This document shows positions 1 through 7,720 of a stretch of DNA of 39,346 bases, piece by piece. The notes below the pieces were generated by a model. The model did no database searches, had not been told where the DNA came from, and worked only from the letters and a program-made list of their open reading frames with translations. The position numbers were made by a program, and so were the translations under genes. The DNA is from an uncultured Acidiferrobacteraceae bacterium. Lineage in GTDB: Bacteria > Pseudomonadota > Gammaproteobacteria > Arenicellales > UBA868. Numbering within the stretch: the first letter of the stretch is position 1; each line of letters starts with the position of its first letter. The stretch lies in contig CAJWEF010000007.1 in the NCBI GenBank assembly GCA_913031305.1, forward strand, positions 1-39,346, in the 5' to 3' direction.

Positions 1-1
1 C

Positions 2-640
2 CGAATGAAGGTGCGTGGCGGAACTGAGGCACCGACCCGCACAACCCGTGCTGGCGAAGATGCACCGACGGCCACCTCGCAGAAAGATTCAGGCCGGGCC
101 CGGCTGGTCATCCAACCTGATGCAAAAAACACCAGCAACACCGCAACAACACCTCCTATCACTACAGCGAAGGTTGAGACTGTAAATACATCTGATATGC
201 GTTATATCGGCAACAAAGGAGCAACGGTTTTTGCCCAGCGCAGCATGACCGCCCCCCAGTTGGGTACCCTGGCGGCTAACACCCCGGTACGGCTGTTGCG
301 CTCTGACAACGGCTGGGCCCAGGTTAGCGCGCCCAGAGGAATAAAAGTCTGGATTTATGGAAAATTCGTTTCATCCAGTGCAGGTGTTGGAGTGGTAACG
401 GGTTCGCGAGTGCGCCTGCGTTCAGCCCCTTCGACCGAAACAGGCTCAATGGTGATCGGTGAAGCTAACCGGGGACAGAAGGTCTGGGTTATCGCGGTGC
501 GCGGCGACTGGAAACAGATTGAGCCCCCGGCAAATTTCAGGGCCTGGATACCCAGTGGCCGAATACACAAGCCCGGCAAGACCGGGCAGTGGCAAGATGA
601 CTGGCGCAAGCTGGCACACCGCCCTGGCGCGACGGATTAA
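2..640 (+). CDS. LptA-like C-terminus fused to two SH3b domains (partial)
   Basis: The frame is open to the left edge, so only the end of the gene is present. The first ~40 visible residues (a KVRGG stretch, a polar linker, then SGRARLVIQP) resemble the C-terminal strand and tail of periplasmic LptA/OstA proteins, which carry LPS across the periplasm. An lptB gene follows at once, as in lptCAB operons. After a Thr/Asn-rich linker come two bacterial SH3 repeats (about residues 68-125 and 128-188, with the typical VRLRSAP and GDWKQIE stretches). SH3b domains often bind peptidoglycan. LptA normally ends shortly after the VIQP-like strand, so the SH3 extension is unusual. The alternative is a separate SH3 protein starting at the ATG at base 5, but no ribosome site can be judged this close to the edge. 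The LptA assignment is inferred from a short stretch plus context. Confidence 0.6.
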   Translation, partial: RMKVRGGTEAPTRTTRAGEDAPTATSQKDSGRARLVIQPDAKNTSNTATTPPITTAKVETVNTSDMRYIGNKGATVFAQRSMTAPQLGTLAANTPVRLLRSDNGWAQVSAPRGIKVWIYGKFVSSSAGVGVVTGSRVRLRSAPSTETGSMVIGEANRGQKVWVIAVRGDWKQIEPPANFRAWIPSGRIHKPGKTGQWQDDWRKLAHRPGATD

Positions 641-682
641 ATGCACCAGCCACCCGCCATGCGGGCGGCAGATGGCACCCTG

Positions 683-1408
683 ATGAGCACACTCACAACC
701 CGAGGACTGATTAAGCGCTTCGGTGGCAACGTGGTTGTTGATGAGGTCGACCTTGAGGTCAACGGCGGGGAAGTCGTCGGCCTTCTGGGGCCAAATGGCG
801 CCGGTAAAACCACCTGCTTTTACATGATCTGCGGCCTCGTGCGCCGTGATGCCGGCAACATCTGGCTGGACGGAGAAGATATCAGCACTTTACCAATGCA
901 CCAAAGAGCACGAAAAGGTATTGGCTACCTACCGCAGGAGCCCTCTATTTTCCGTCGCCTCACGGTGCGCGAGAACCTGCTTGCCGTCCTTGAAGCTCTG
1001 CCTGATCTGGCTCGTGTAGACCGGGAACAGCGAGCAGACGAGATGCTGGAACACTTTGGCATCGCTCACAAGGCTGGCGACTATGGTTACAGCCTTTCTG
1101 GTGGCGAGCGGCGCCGGGTCGAAATTGCCCGAGCCGTTTGCCTGCGGCCGGCATTCATACTGCTGGACGAACCCTTTGCTGGAATCGACCCGATATCCGT
1201 TGGCGATATCCAGAAACTCATCGCGGACTTGCGAGATATGGGCATCGGCTTGCTGATCACTGACCATAACGTACGGGAAACATTGAATATCTGTGACCGC
1301 GCCTACATCCTGACGCAGGGCCGAGTCCTGACTTCCGGAACCTCCGAGCATATCCTCGCACATGAAGAGGTGCGCTCGGTCTATCTCGGCACGAGTTTCC
1401 GCTTGTAG
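683..1408 (+). CDS. lptB: LPS export ABC transporter ATPase LptB
   Basis: This is the cytoplasmic ATPase of the LptB2FGC machine that drives lipopolysaccharide from the inner membrane to the outer membrane. Visible motifs are Walker A GPNGAGKTT (~residues 36-44), the Q-loop in YLPQEPSIFRRL, signature LSGGERRR (~137), Walker B FILLDEPF (~157) and the H-loop in DHNVRET. I chose the ATG at 683 because MSTLTTRGLIKRFGG matches the usual LptB N-terminus and gives 241 residues, the normal family length. The frame itself extends 14 codons upstream to an ATG at 641. The gene lies between the LptA-like end and rpoN, the standard proteobacterial order. Confidence 0.95.
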   Translation: MSTLTTRGLIKRFGGNVVVDEVDLEVNGGEVVGLLGPNGAGKTTCFYMICGLVRRDAGNIWLDGEDISTLPMHQRARKGIGYLPQEPSIFRRLTVRENLLAVLEALPDLARVDREQRADEMLEHFGIAHKAGDYGYSLSGGERRRVEIARAVCLRPAFILLDEPFAGIDPISVGDIQKLIADLRDMGIGLLITDHNVRETLNICDRAYILTQGRVLTSGTSEHILAHEEVRSVYLGTSFRL

Positions 1409-1445
1409 CTGTGTCGCAGCTCTACGACCCGGTACAGGGAAAAAA

Positions 1446-2909
1446 TTGAAACAGGCGCTTCAAATCGGTCACAGCCAGCGGCTGCAGTTGACCCCCCAGT
1501 TACAGCAATCGATCCGCCTTCTGCAGATGTCGTATGCCGACCTGACTCAGGAAATCAGCGTCGCCATGGAGTCGAATCCATTTCTTGAGGAAGCTGAATC
1601 CACGGGCCCGGATGCCCCACTCCCAGATCTGCCCGTCGTCGATACCGATGAGGAATCGGCACTAGAAGACAGGATCCATGCAGACCGGGATGACCCCAAC
1701 GAACACTATTGGGACAGCACGGCAACTTCAGAGCGCCGCTGGGACGAATCTTCGCAGGCTTCGTCCAGTTTCGACCCGTTTTCGAGTGTTTCTGTCAGTG
1801 CTGAGTCACAATGGCAAAACCCGCCTGACGGCATGATGCAGGTCCTGCTTGGCGAACTGGCATTGCACCGCCTGAGCGAATCTGACCAGTGGATTGCCCG
1901 CGCCCTGATCGGCTGCCTTGATCCGCAAGGTTACCTGACGGTGAACTACGATGAATTACGTCAGATTCTGGCACCACAAACGGTGCCGGAAGATTCCGAG
2001 ATTAATTCAGTACTACACCTGTTACAGCAGTTGTCCTGGCCTGGGATCGGTGCACGCGACCTGCGCGAATGCCTGACCCTGCAATTATCAGTCCTGGATC
2101 CCGACACCCCTGAACTCAACACTGCCCAGCGGTTGGTCGAGACACACTTGGCGCTGTTATCGGCTCACCGCTACGATGAGTTGGTGCGGCTATTGGATAT
2201 AGACCGCCCGACACTCGCGCGGGCACTGGCTTTGATCCACTCGCTGGATCCCAAGCCCGGCGAGCGCCTCTTCGAGCAAGTGGCGACCAGTATCATCCCC
2301 GATGCGATGGTGCGTCGCCAGGGCGATCGCTGGACCACCTCTTTAACTCAGGAAAACGCCCGGCGAGTCCAACTTAACGACCATTACCGCCAGTATCTCA
2401 GGGGCCAGGACCCGCCAACGCAGAAATACCTGCAGGAGAACCTGCGCAATGCCCAGTGGTTCATCCGTAGCCTCGAACAGCGGGACAGCACCATCCTGCG
2501 GGTCGCACGCGAGATCGTTGATGTCCAGCAAGGCTTTATGGACAACGGCGATTCGGCGCTGGTTCCCCTGACCATGCGCGTTGTTGCGCAACAACTCGAG
2601 TTACATGAATCGACCATCTCCCGCGCCGTCGATCAAAAGCATCTGCTCACGCCCCATGGGGTTTATCCGCTCAAATATTTTTTTTCAGGTGGGGTGGGAG
2701 AGTCGTCCGGGCCGGCAACCTCGGCCCGTGCAGTACAAGCTCGGATCCGCAAAGTGATAGAATCCGAAGCCCCGTTAAAGCCGGTGAGCGACAGCCAACT
2801 GGTAACGATACTCGACAACGAGGGCATCCAGATCGCTCGGCGTACGGTGGCAAAATACCGCGAGCAGATGAATATTCCACCCGCGACCCAGCGACGAAGT
2901 GTCCTGTAG
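1446..2909 (+). CDS. rpoN: RNA polymerase sigma-54 factor RpoN
   Basis: Alternative sigma factor that recognises -24/-12 promoters and needs AAA+ enhancer-binding activators. The Q-rich activator-interacting Region I (QLTPQLQQSIRLLQMS) is at the N-terminus, followed by an acidic Region II. The core- and DNA-binding Region III ends in the RpoN box ARRTVAKYRE near the C-terminus. The best start is TTG at 1446, giving KQALQIGHSQRLQL in line with family N-termini. An AGGGA Shine-Dalgarno lies at 1436-1440, five bases upstream. A longer reading from 1362 would overlap lptB and add residues not found in the family. The protein is 487 residues, close to the usual ~480. It is followed by hpf, ptsN and rapZ, the classic rpoN operon. 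Confidence 0.95.
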   Translation: MKQALQIGHSQRLQLTPQLQQSIRLLQMSYADLTQEISVAMESNPFLEEAESTGPDAPLPDLPVVDTDEESALEDRIHADRDDPNEHYWDSTATSERRWDESSQASSSFDPFSSVSVSAESQWQNPPDGMMQVLLGELALHRLSESDQWIARALIGCLDPQGYLTVNYDELRQILAPQTVPEDSEINSVLHLLQQLSWPGIGARDLRECLTLQLSVLDPDTPELNTAQRLVETHLALLSAHRYDELVRLLDIDRPTLARALALIHSLDPKPGERLFEQVATSIIPDAMVRRQGDRWTTSLTQENARRVQLNDHYRQYLRGQDPPTQKYLQENLRNAQWFIRSLEQRDSTILRVAREIVDVQQGFMDNGDSALVPLTMRVVAQQLELHESTISRAVDQKHLLTPHGVYPLKYFFSGGVGESSGPATSARAVQARIRKVIESEAPLKPVSDSQLVTILDNEGIQIARRTVAKYREQMNIPPATQRRSVL

Positions 2910-2933
2910 CTTAATTCTCAAAAGAGGTTTTCC

Positions 2934-3278
2934 ATGCAACTCAACATTACCGGCCAGCACCTGGAAATCACCGATACGCTGCGTGATTATGTCGGTGAAA
3001 AAATGAACCGCCTTGTTCATCATTTTGACGAGATCACTACAGTCCATGTGGTCCTGCACGTGGAAAAAGCGCACCACCTTGCCGAGGTGACCGTTAACGC
3101 CCGAGGCATTCAGTTGCATGCACACGGCGAGGCTGTCGATATGTACGCCGCGATCGACAGCATGATGGATAAACTGGACCGCCAGGCCATGCGACACAAG
3201 GGAAAAACAACTGATCATCATCAGATAGATGGCAGTATCAAAACGATGTCAGAAAACCATGAGCCAGACCGCACCTAA
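2934..3278 (+). CDS. hpf: Ribosome hibernation promoting factor HPF (short form)
   Basis: Small ribosome-binding protein of the HPF/YfiA family that inactivates or dimerises 70S ribosomes in stationary phase. The 114 residues begin MQLNITGQHLEITDTLRDYV and contain the basic helix regions and AIDSMMDKLDRQ typical of the S30AE domain. There is no long C-terminal dimerisation domain, so it is the short gammaproteobacterial form. An AGAGG ribosome site stands just before the ATG. Its end overlaps ptsN by 20 bases, implying translational coupling. It sits in its usual place downstream of rpoN. Confidence 0.93.
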   Translation: MQLNITGQHLEITDTLRDYVGEKMNRLVHHFDEITTVHVVLHVEKAHHLAEVTVNARGIQLHAHGEAVDMYAAIDSMMDKLDRQAMRHKGKTTDHHQIDGSIKTMSENHEPDRT

Positions 3279-3741
3279 CGCCGCAACCACCAGCGCGGGT
3301 CCGTTGCAGACCCTGTTGACCCGTGACCGGGTCGCTGTGGCGATCAAGGTATCAAGCAAGAAACGCATGCTGGAAGAATTGGCAGAACTGCTCTCGCGGC
3401 AACTGCCGGGCATGGATCAGCATACCGTGTTCGCCGTGCTCAACGAGCGTGAACGCCTTGGCAGCACTGGTATAGGCCACGGAATTGCCCTGCCCCACGG
3501 TCGCCTGAACGGGATCAGTGAGCCGATCGCTGCCGCAGTGCGCTTGCACCAACCACTGGATTTTGATGCTATCGACGATAAACCAATCACGCTCGTGATT
3601 GGCCTGTTGGTTCCGGCTGAGGCCACTGATCAGCACCTTAGAATACTGAGCCAACTCGCCGGTGCATTTTCTGATTCGCCGTTCCGGCGAGAGATCTTCG
3701 AGGCGGCTGATGCCGATGCCCTGTACCGCCTGCTGACTTGA
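3259..3741 (+). CDS. ptsN: Nitrogen-regulatory PTS protein EIIA-Ntr (PtsN)
   Basis: Terminal phosphoryl acceptor of the regulatory PTS; it controls potassium, nitrogen and envelope functions through its phosphorylation state and transports no sugar. The active-site histidine is H80 in GIGHGIALPHGRL. I chose the ATG at 3259 because it lies just inside the end of hpf and precedes the variable N-terminal tail. The frame is open upstream to 3229, but that would overlap hpf further. The protein is 160 residues, the usual size. ptsH and ptsI two genes downstream supply the phosphate donors. Confidence 0.93.
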   Translation: MSQTAPNAATTSAGPLQTLLTRDRVAVAIKVSSKKRMLEELAELLSRQLPGMDQHTVFAVLNERERLGSTGIGHGIALPHGRLNGISEPIAAAVRLHQPLDFDAIDDKPITLVIGLLVPAEATDQHLRILSQLAGAFSDSPFRREIFEAADADALYRLLT

Positions 3742-3841
3742 GTTTCACGCTGTGGACACGCCTGAGTAAACAAGGCGCCCAGGCGCTCACAGCATCGGCA
3801 AGACCCGCTTAGCCATGAGACAAACACAGCGAACGCCCAGC

Positions 3842-4720
3842 ATGGATCTGATCATAGTCAGCGGACTGTCCGGATCCGGCAAGAGTATCGCCCTCCACGC
3901 ACTAGAAGACCTGGGCTACTTTTGTATTGATAACCTGCCGGCTGTCATGCTGGTTCAGTTGGCACAGGAACTGCAACGCGCCTCATCCGGGTCTGAGGGC
4001 AACGCGGCGGTCAGCATCGACTCGCGCAACCGTGAATTTTTGCAAACCCTGGATCTGGGCCTGGCCGAGCTGCGTGCAGCGGGCTTTGCGGTTCGAATTG
4101 TCTTCCTTGAAGCTGACAACAAAAGACTGTTACAGCGCTACAGCGAAACCCGGCGACGCCACCCGCTCACCGACAAAGACACTCCCCTGCTCGAGGGCAT
4201 CCTGGAAGAGCGTCGCCTGTTGGCTCCGCTGGCCGACGCCGCTGAGCGGACTATCGATACCAGCATCACGACCCCGCATGAATTACGCGCCGTTATCCGT
4301 GAATTCGCCTTTGGCGAACTGCAGAGCGGTCCAACCCTATTGTTTCAATCTTTTGGTTTTAAACACGGTCCCCCGGCAGATGCTGACTATATCTTCGACC
4401 TGCGCTGCCTGCCCAACCCTTACTGGGAAAAGGATCTGCGTGACCTGACTGGGATGGATACACCAGTGATCACCTTTCTCGAACACTCTCCCCTAGCGCA
4501 TGAGATGGCCAAACAACTCATCGCGTTTCTAACACATTGGCTACCGCATTTCGACAGTGGCGACCGTAGTTATATGACCATTGCCCTGGGCTGTACCGGT
4601 GGGCAGCATCGTTCCGTGTACATGGTCCAGCGCCTGGCGAAAGCGTTCCACAGCGCTGACCGTCCGGTACAAATCCGCCATCGCGACCTGCACCCCATAG
4701 CCCAGGCCGAAACTGTATGA
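3842..4720 (+). CDS. rapZ: RNase adapter / P-loop nucleotide-binding protein RapZ
   Basis: Nucleotide- and RNA-binding adapter which in E. coli targets the sRNA GlmZ to RNase E and so controls amino-sugar synthesis. It has Walker A GLSGSGKS at residues 8-15 and the C-terminal metabolite-binding motif GCTGGQHRSVYM. The ATG at 3842 (MDLIIVSGLSGSGKS) is the family-like start; an in-frame ATG at 3815 would add nine residues. The 292-residue product is slightly longer than the E. coli protein (284). HPr kinase, present here in some betaproteobacteria, is absent. The gene overlaps ptsH by four bases (ATGA). Confidence 0.93.
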   Translation: MDLIIVSGLSGSGKSIALHALEDLGYFCIDNLPAVMLVQLAQELQRASSGSEGNAAVSIDSRNREFLQTLDLGLAELRAAGFAVRIVFLEADNKRLLQRYSETRRRHPLTDKDTPLLEGILEERRLLAPLADAAERTIDTSITTPHELRAVIREFAFGELQSGPTLLFQSFGFKHGPPADADYIFDLRCLPNPYWEKDLRDLTGMDTPVITFLEHSPLAHEMAKQLIAFLTHWLPHFDSGDRSYMTIALGCTGGQHRSVYMVQRLAKAFHSADRPVQIRHRDLHPIAQAETV

Positions 4721-4989
4721 AACTGCAGCGCGAGCTACAGATCGTCAACCGGCTGGGCCTGCACGCACGGGCCTGCGCCAAACTGGTTAAGACAGCAAAC
4801 CAATTCGAGAGCGATATTGTTTTGCGCCAGAACGAACACCAGGCTGATGCCAAAAGCATCATGGGGCTGATGATGCTGGCAGCCACCCAGGGAACCAGAC
4901 TCACGCTGATCACCAGCGGCGCTGACGCTGAAGATGCCATGACCCAGGTGCAACACTTAATCAACAACCGTTTCGAGGAAGATGAGTAA
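4717..4989 (+). CDS. ptsH: Phosphocarrier protein HPr / NPr
   Basis: Phosphocarrier passing phosphate from Enzyme I to EIIA-Ntr. The phosphorylated histidine is H16 in NRLGLHARA. The regulatory serine position is S47 in AKSIMGLMML, although no HprK is encoded in the window. The protein is 90 residues, normal for the family. Its ATG lies inside the stop of rapZ (ATGA) and its stop shares one base with the ptsI start, so the three genes are almost certainly one translationally coupled transcript. Confidence 0.95.
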   Translation: MKLQRELQIVNRLGLHARACAKLVKTANQFESDIVLRQNEHQADAKSIMGLMMLAATQGTRLTLITSGADAEDAMTQVQHLINNRFEEDE

Positions 4990-6740
4990 TGCTGTCCCTT
5001 AGCGGCACCGGTATCGGCCGGGGAATCGCAATCGGTCGCGCCATTGTCCTCGATCAAGGGCATAACGATATTCCCTGTTACCGCATCAGCGCCACCGCGT
5101 TGTCTGGCGAAATCGAACGCTTCAATCACGCGGTGGATGCGGTGCGCGCCGACCTCAAACGAGTCCAGCGTAATCTACCGACCGATGCACCACCGGAAAC
5201 CAGCGCATTTATCGATGTGCACCTTCTCATGCTGGACGACCCGGTAATTTCCCAGCAACCGGTACAGACCATACAGGAACAACAGCAAAATGCTGAATGG
5301 GCACTGAAAAGTCACGCCGACACGCTGATCGATTTTTTCGAGGATATCGCTGACCCCTACCTGCGCAGCAAGAAAAATGATGTTGCCCAAGTCGTGGGGC
5401 GAATCATGGGCGAGCTGGCACACAGCCAGGGCAAGCAACCGTCTGACCTCGCAACACTGGGTAGCAGTTTGGCGGAGCAGATCATTGTGGCCCGTGACCT
5501 GACCCCTGCCGACACGATCATGCTGCGCGGCCGGAATATGGCAGCTTTTGTGACAAGCCTCGGTGGACCCATATCCCACACAGCGATCCTTGCACGTAGT
5601 CTGGGCCTGCCAGCCATTGTTGGACTGCATGACGTTATCGACACCATTCACAATAACGATCTGCTGATAGTAGATGCAGCTACCGGCACGGTACTGGTCG
5701 CACCCGACGAACCGCTACTGGCGCAGTTTCGCGAGTTGCAGCAACAGCATCTTCGGCATCAGCAACGCCTGACACTGCTCAAGAGCGAGAAAGCCGTGAC
5801 CCAAGACGGCGAGGCGATCACCCTGCTGGCCAACATCGAACTTCCTGAAGATATCGAAGGTCTGCGCTCAGCCGGCGCGGCCGGCGTCGGACTGTACCGT
5901 ACCGAGTTCCTGTTCATGAATCGTCCAAAGCCCCCCAGCGAAGACGAACAATACCAAGCGTACTGTCACGTACTGCGCAGGGTCGAAGGCCCGGTCACGA
6001 TCCGCACACTGGATCTTGGCGCTGACAAGCAGGTCGATGGCGGTCGTCCTGATAGAGAGACGACTGCAACCTCGGCGCTGGGGCTGCGTGCAATTCGCCT
6101 GTGCTTGAGTGAGCCATCCCTATTCAAACCACAATTGCGCGCCATTTTGCGCGCAGCTGTTCATGGCGATGCGCAGATAATGATCCCAATGCTTTCCAGT
6201 TTGCGCGAACTCGAACAAAGCCTGGCATTGGTTGGCGAAGTCTGCGCCGAATTGGAGCGCGAAGCTGTGGCATTCAATCCGAAGGTACCGCTCGGTGGCA
6301 TGATCGAGGTACCCGCAGCGGCAGTTTCGGCGGACTTGTTTGCACGCAAACTCGACTTTTTGTCTATCGGCACCAACGATCTGATCCAGTACACGCTGGC
6401 TATTGATCGTGTCGACGACAGCGTCAACTATCTTTACGATCCACTGCATCCTTCGGTATTGCGGTTGATCCGCACCGTAATTCGAGCCGGGCACGAAGCC
6501 GACATCCCAGTTTCGATGTGCGGCGAGATGGCCGGTGACCCAGCTTTCACCCGACTATTGCTTGGACTGGGCCTGCGTCATTTCAGTATGGAGCCTTCGC
6601 AACTACTGGAAATCCGCCAGCAGGTGCGCCAGAGCACGCTGGCCGGGCTACCAAGACAGGTTACGGATATCCTCAACTGCGTGGAAACCGGATCTCTGTA
6701 CGACCTGGTCGACCAACTCAACCAAACCGACTCCGACTGA
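4989..6740 (+). CDS. ptsI: PTS Enzyme I (phosphoenolpyruvate-protein phosphotransferase)
   Basis: Starts the phosphorelay by taking phosphate from phosphoenolpyruvate to HPr. The phospho-histidine is H197 in GGPISHTAILARSLGLPAIVG. The C-terminal TIM barrel carries the PEP- and metal-binding motifs GVGLYRTEFLFM, GTNDLIQYTLAIDR and MCGEMAGDP. The protein is 583 residues, a standard short EI without the GAF domain of PtsP. No EIIB or EIIC permease gene is present, so with HPr and PtsN it forms a regulatory rather than a transport PTS. The start overlaps the ptsH stop by one base (TAATG). Confidence 0.95.
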   Translation: MLSLSGTGIGRGIAIGRAIVLDQGHNDIPCYRISATALSGEIERFNHAVDAVRADLKRVQRNLPTDAPPETSAFIDVHLLMLDDPVISQQPVQTIQEQQQNAEWALKSHADTLIDFFEDIADPYLRSKKNDVAQVVGRIMGELAHSQGKQPSDLATLGSSLAEQIIVARDLTPADTIMLRGRNMAAFVTSLGGPISHTAILARSLGLPAIVGLHDVIDTIHNNDLLIVDAATGTVLVAPDEPLLAQFRELQQQHLRHQQRLTLLKSEKAVTQDGEAITLLANIELPEDIEGLRSAGAAGVGLYRTEFLFMNRPKPPSEDEQYQAYCHVLRRVEGPVTIRTLDLGADKQVDGGRPDRETTATSALGLRAIRLCLSEPSLFKPQLRAILRAAVHGDAQIMIPMLSSLRELEQSLALVGEVCAELEREAVAFNPKVPLGGMIEVPAAAVSADLFARKLDFLSIGTNDLIQYTLAIDRVDDSVNYLYDPLHPSVLRLIRTVIRAGHEADIPVSMCGEMAGDPAFTRLLLGLGLRHFSMEPSQLLEIRQQVRQSTLAGLPRQVTDILNCVETGSLYDLVDQLNQTDSD

Positions 6741-6741
6741 C

Positions 6742-7050
6742 ATGAGCAGTTGCGCCTCTAACGAGCCCTTTGCGCTCCAGGTTTTGGGGGACAGCATGGC
6801 GCCCGAATTTAAAGATGGCTGTGTGGTCATCGTGGAGCCAGGCGGGTCAGTGTCTGACGGCGCATTCGTCGTTGCCGAACATGGCAATGGGGTGATCCTG
6901 CGGCAACTGGTGATAGAGACAGAACACTGGTCACTGCAGGCACTGGCGCAAGGCTACCCGCGAATCCGAATTGATGGCCTGGGGGTCATTCGCGGTGTGG
7001 TAACGCAGCGTGCAGGCCGGCGCCGTAGCGAACGGAAATCCTATCTCTAA
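6742..7050 (+). CDS. S24/LexA-like domain protein, likely catalytically dead
   Basis: Small 102-residue protein starting one base after the ptsI stop. It holds the S24 motif LGDSMAPEFKDGCVVIVEP, equivalent to the LexA/UmuD/repressor C-terminal serine peptidase fold, with the nucleophile position at S18. Aligning by eye to LexA (EVTVKRL), the catalytic lysine position reads GVILRQL, that is arginine. There is no N-terminal HTH domain. It could be a standalone self-association module or a degenerate protease; its link to the PTS operon is positional only. The frame is open upstream to 6535, but that part overlaps ptsI in another frame. Confidence 0.75.
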   Translation: MSSCASNEPFALQVLGDSMAPEFKDGCVVIVEPGGSVSDGAFVVAEHGNGVILRQLVIETEHWSLQALAQGYPRIRIDGLGVIRGVVTQRAGRRRSERKSYL

Positions 7051-7060
7051 GTCGTACCTC

Positions 7061-7720
7061 TCAGTCACGCTTGTGGCGTGAACAAACGCCTTTTTCGACA
7101 GCCATGACTGCCGCCTCGACACGGGAATGCACGCTCAGTTTACGTAAAATGGCTTTGACATGCAGTTTTACGGTTCCGTCCGAGATGCCCAGGTGACGGG
7201 CGATAACCTTATTACTTTGCCCCTCAGACAGGTGACAGAGAATTTCGTACTCGCGCGGCGTGAGGCTGCTGAACGGAGCCATTTCGTCCTTACGTTCGCG
7301 TCGGTCACCATGGCGCACCAGATCCGCGAGTACACCGGTCAGGCCCGGTGCGACCACAATCTTGCCTGCAACGATATCCTGCAACGCTACAATCAGCTCA
7401 TCGGGCTCCATGTCCTTCAGTAGATAACCCCGTGCACCATTGCGCAGCGATTCAGAAAGGTCGGTCTCATCGGCGCTGGTTGTCAGCATCACCACCGGAA
7501 CATCCAAACCCTGATCGGCTAAACGGCGTAGCACCGACAATCCACCCAGTTCCGGCATCCGCAGGTCTAGTAACACCACATCGGGATGCAGTTCCTGTGC
7601 CAGGCGAATGCCCTCCTCGCCGTCTGCCGCGGTGCCAATGATCTCGATACCACGGCGCTCCAGCAATCCTTGCAGCCCGACCCGGAACAGAGCATGGTCA
7701 TCCACTATCAGTACATTCAT
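7061..7720 (-). CDS. NarL/FixJ-family response regulator (NarL-like)
   Basis: DNA-binding response regulator. The receiver domain has the DD pair at the N-terminus, the phosphoacceptor D52 in VVLLDLRMPE, and T/K positions in MLTTSADE and YLLKDMEP. The C-terminal LuxR-type HTH (SLTPREYEILCHLSEGQSNK, then GTVKLHVKAILRKL and SRVEAAV) is strikingly like NarL, including the SRVEAAV segment. Its ATG overlaps the stop of the upstream histidine kinase (ATGA), so the two form a coupled pair. No nitrate-respiration genes are present; the next genes are the dsr operon. A NarL-like 7-2-7 palindrome upstream of dsrA makes dsr a plausible target (inference). Confidence 0.9.
   Translation of the reverse strand: MNVLIVDDHALFRVGLQGLLERRGIEIIGTAADGEEGIRLAQELHPDVVLLDLRMPELGGLSVLRRLADQGLDVPVVMLTTSADETDLSESLRNGARGYLLKDMEPDELIVALQDIVAGKIVVAPGLTGVLADLVRHGDRRERKDEMAPFSSLTPREYEILCHLSEGQSNKVIARHLGISDGTVKLHVKAILRKLSVHSRVEAAVMAVEKGVCSRHKRD

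Noticed and set aside
4518-5129. 203-codon minus-strand frame across rapZ, ptsH and ptsI
   Set aside because: It spans three well-conserved genes in the opposite direction; a codon-bias shadow.
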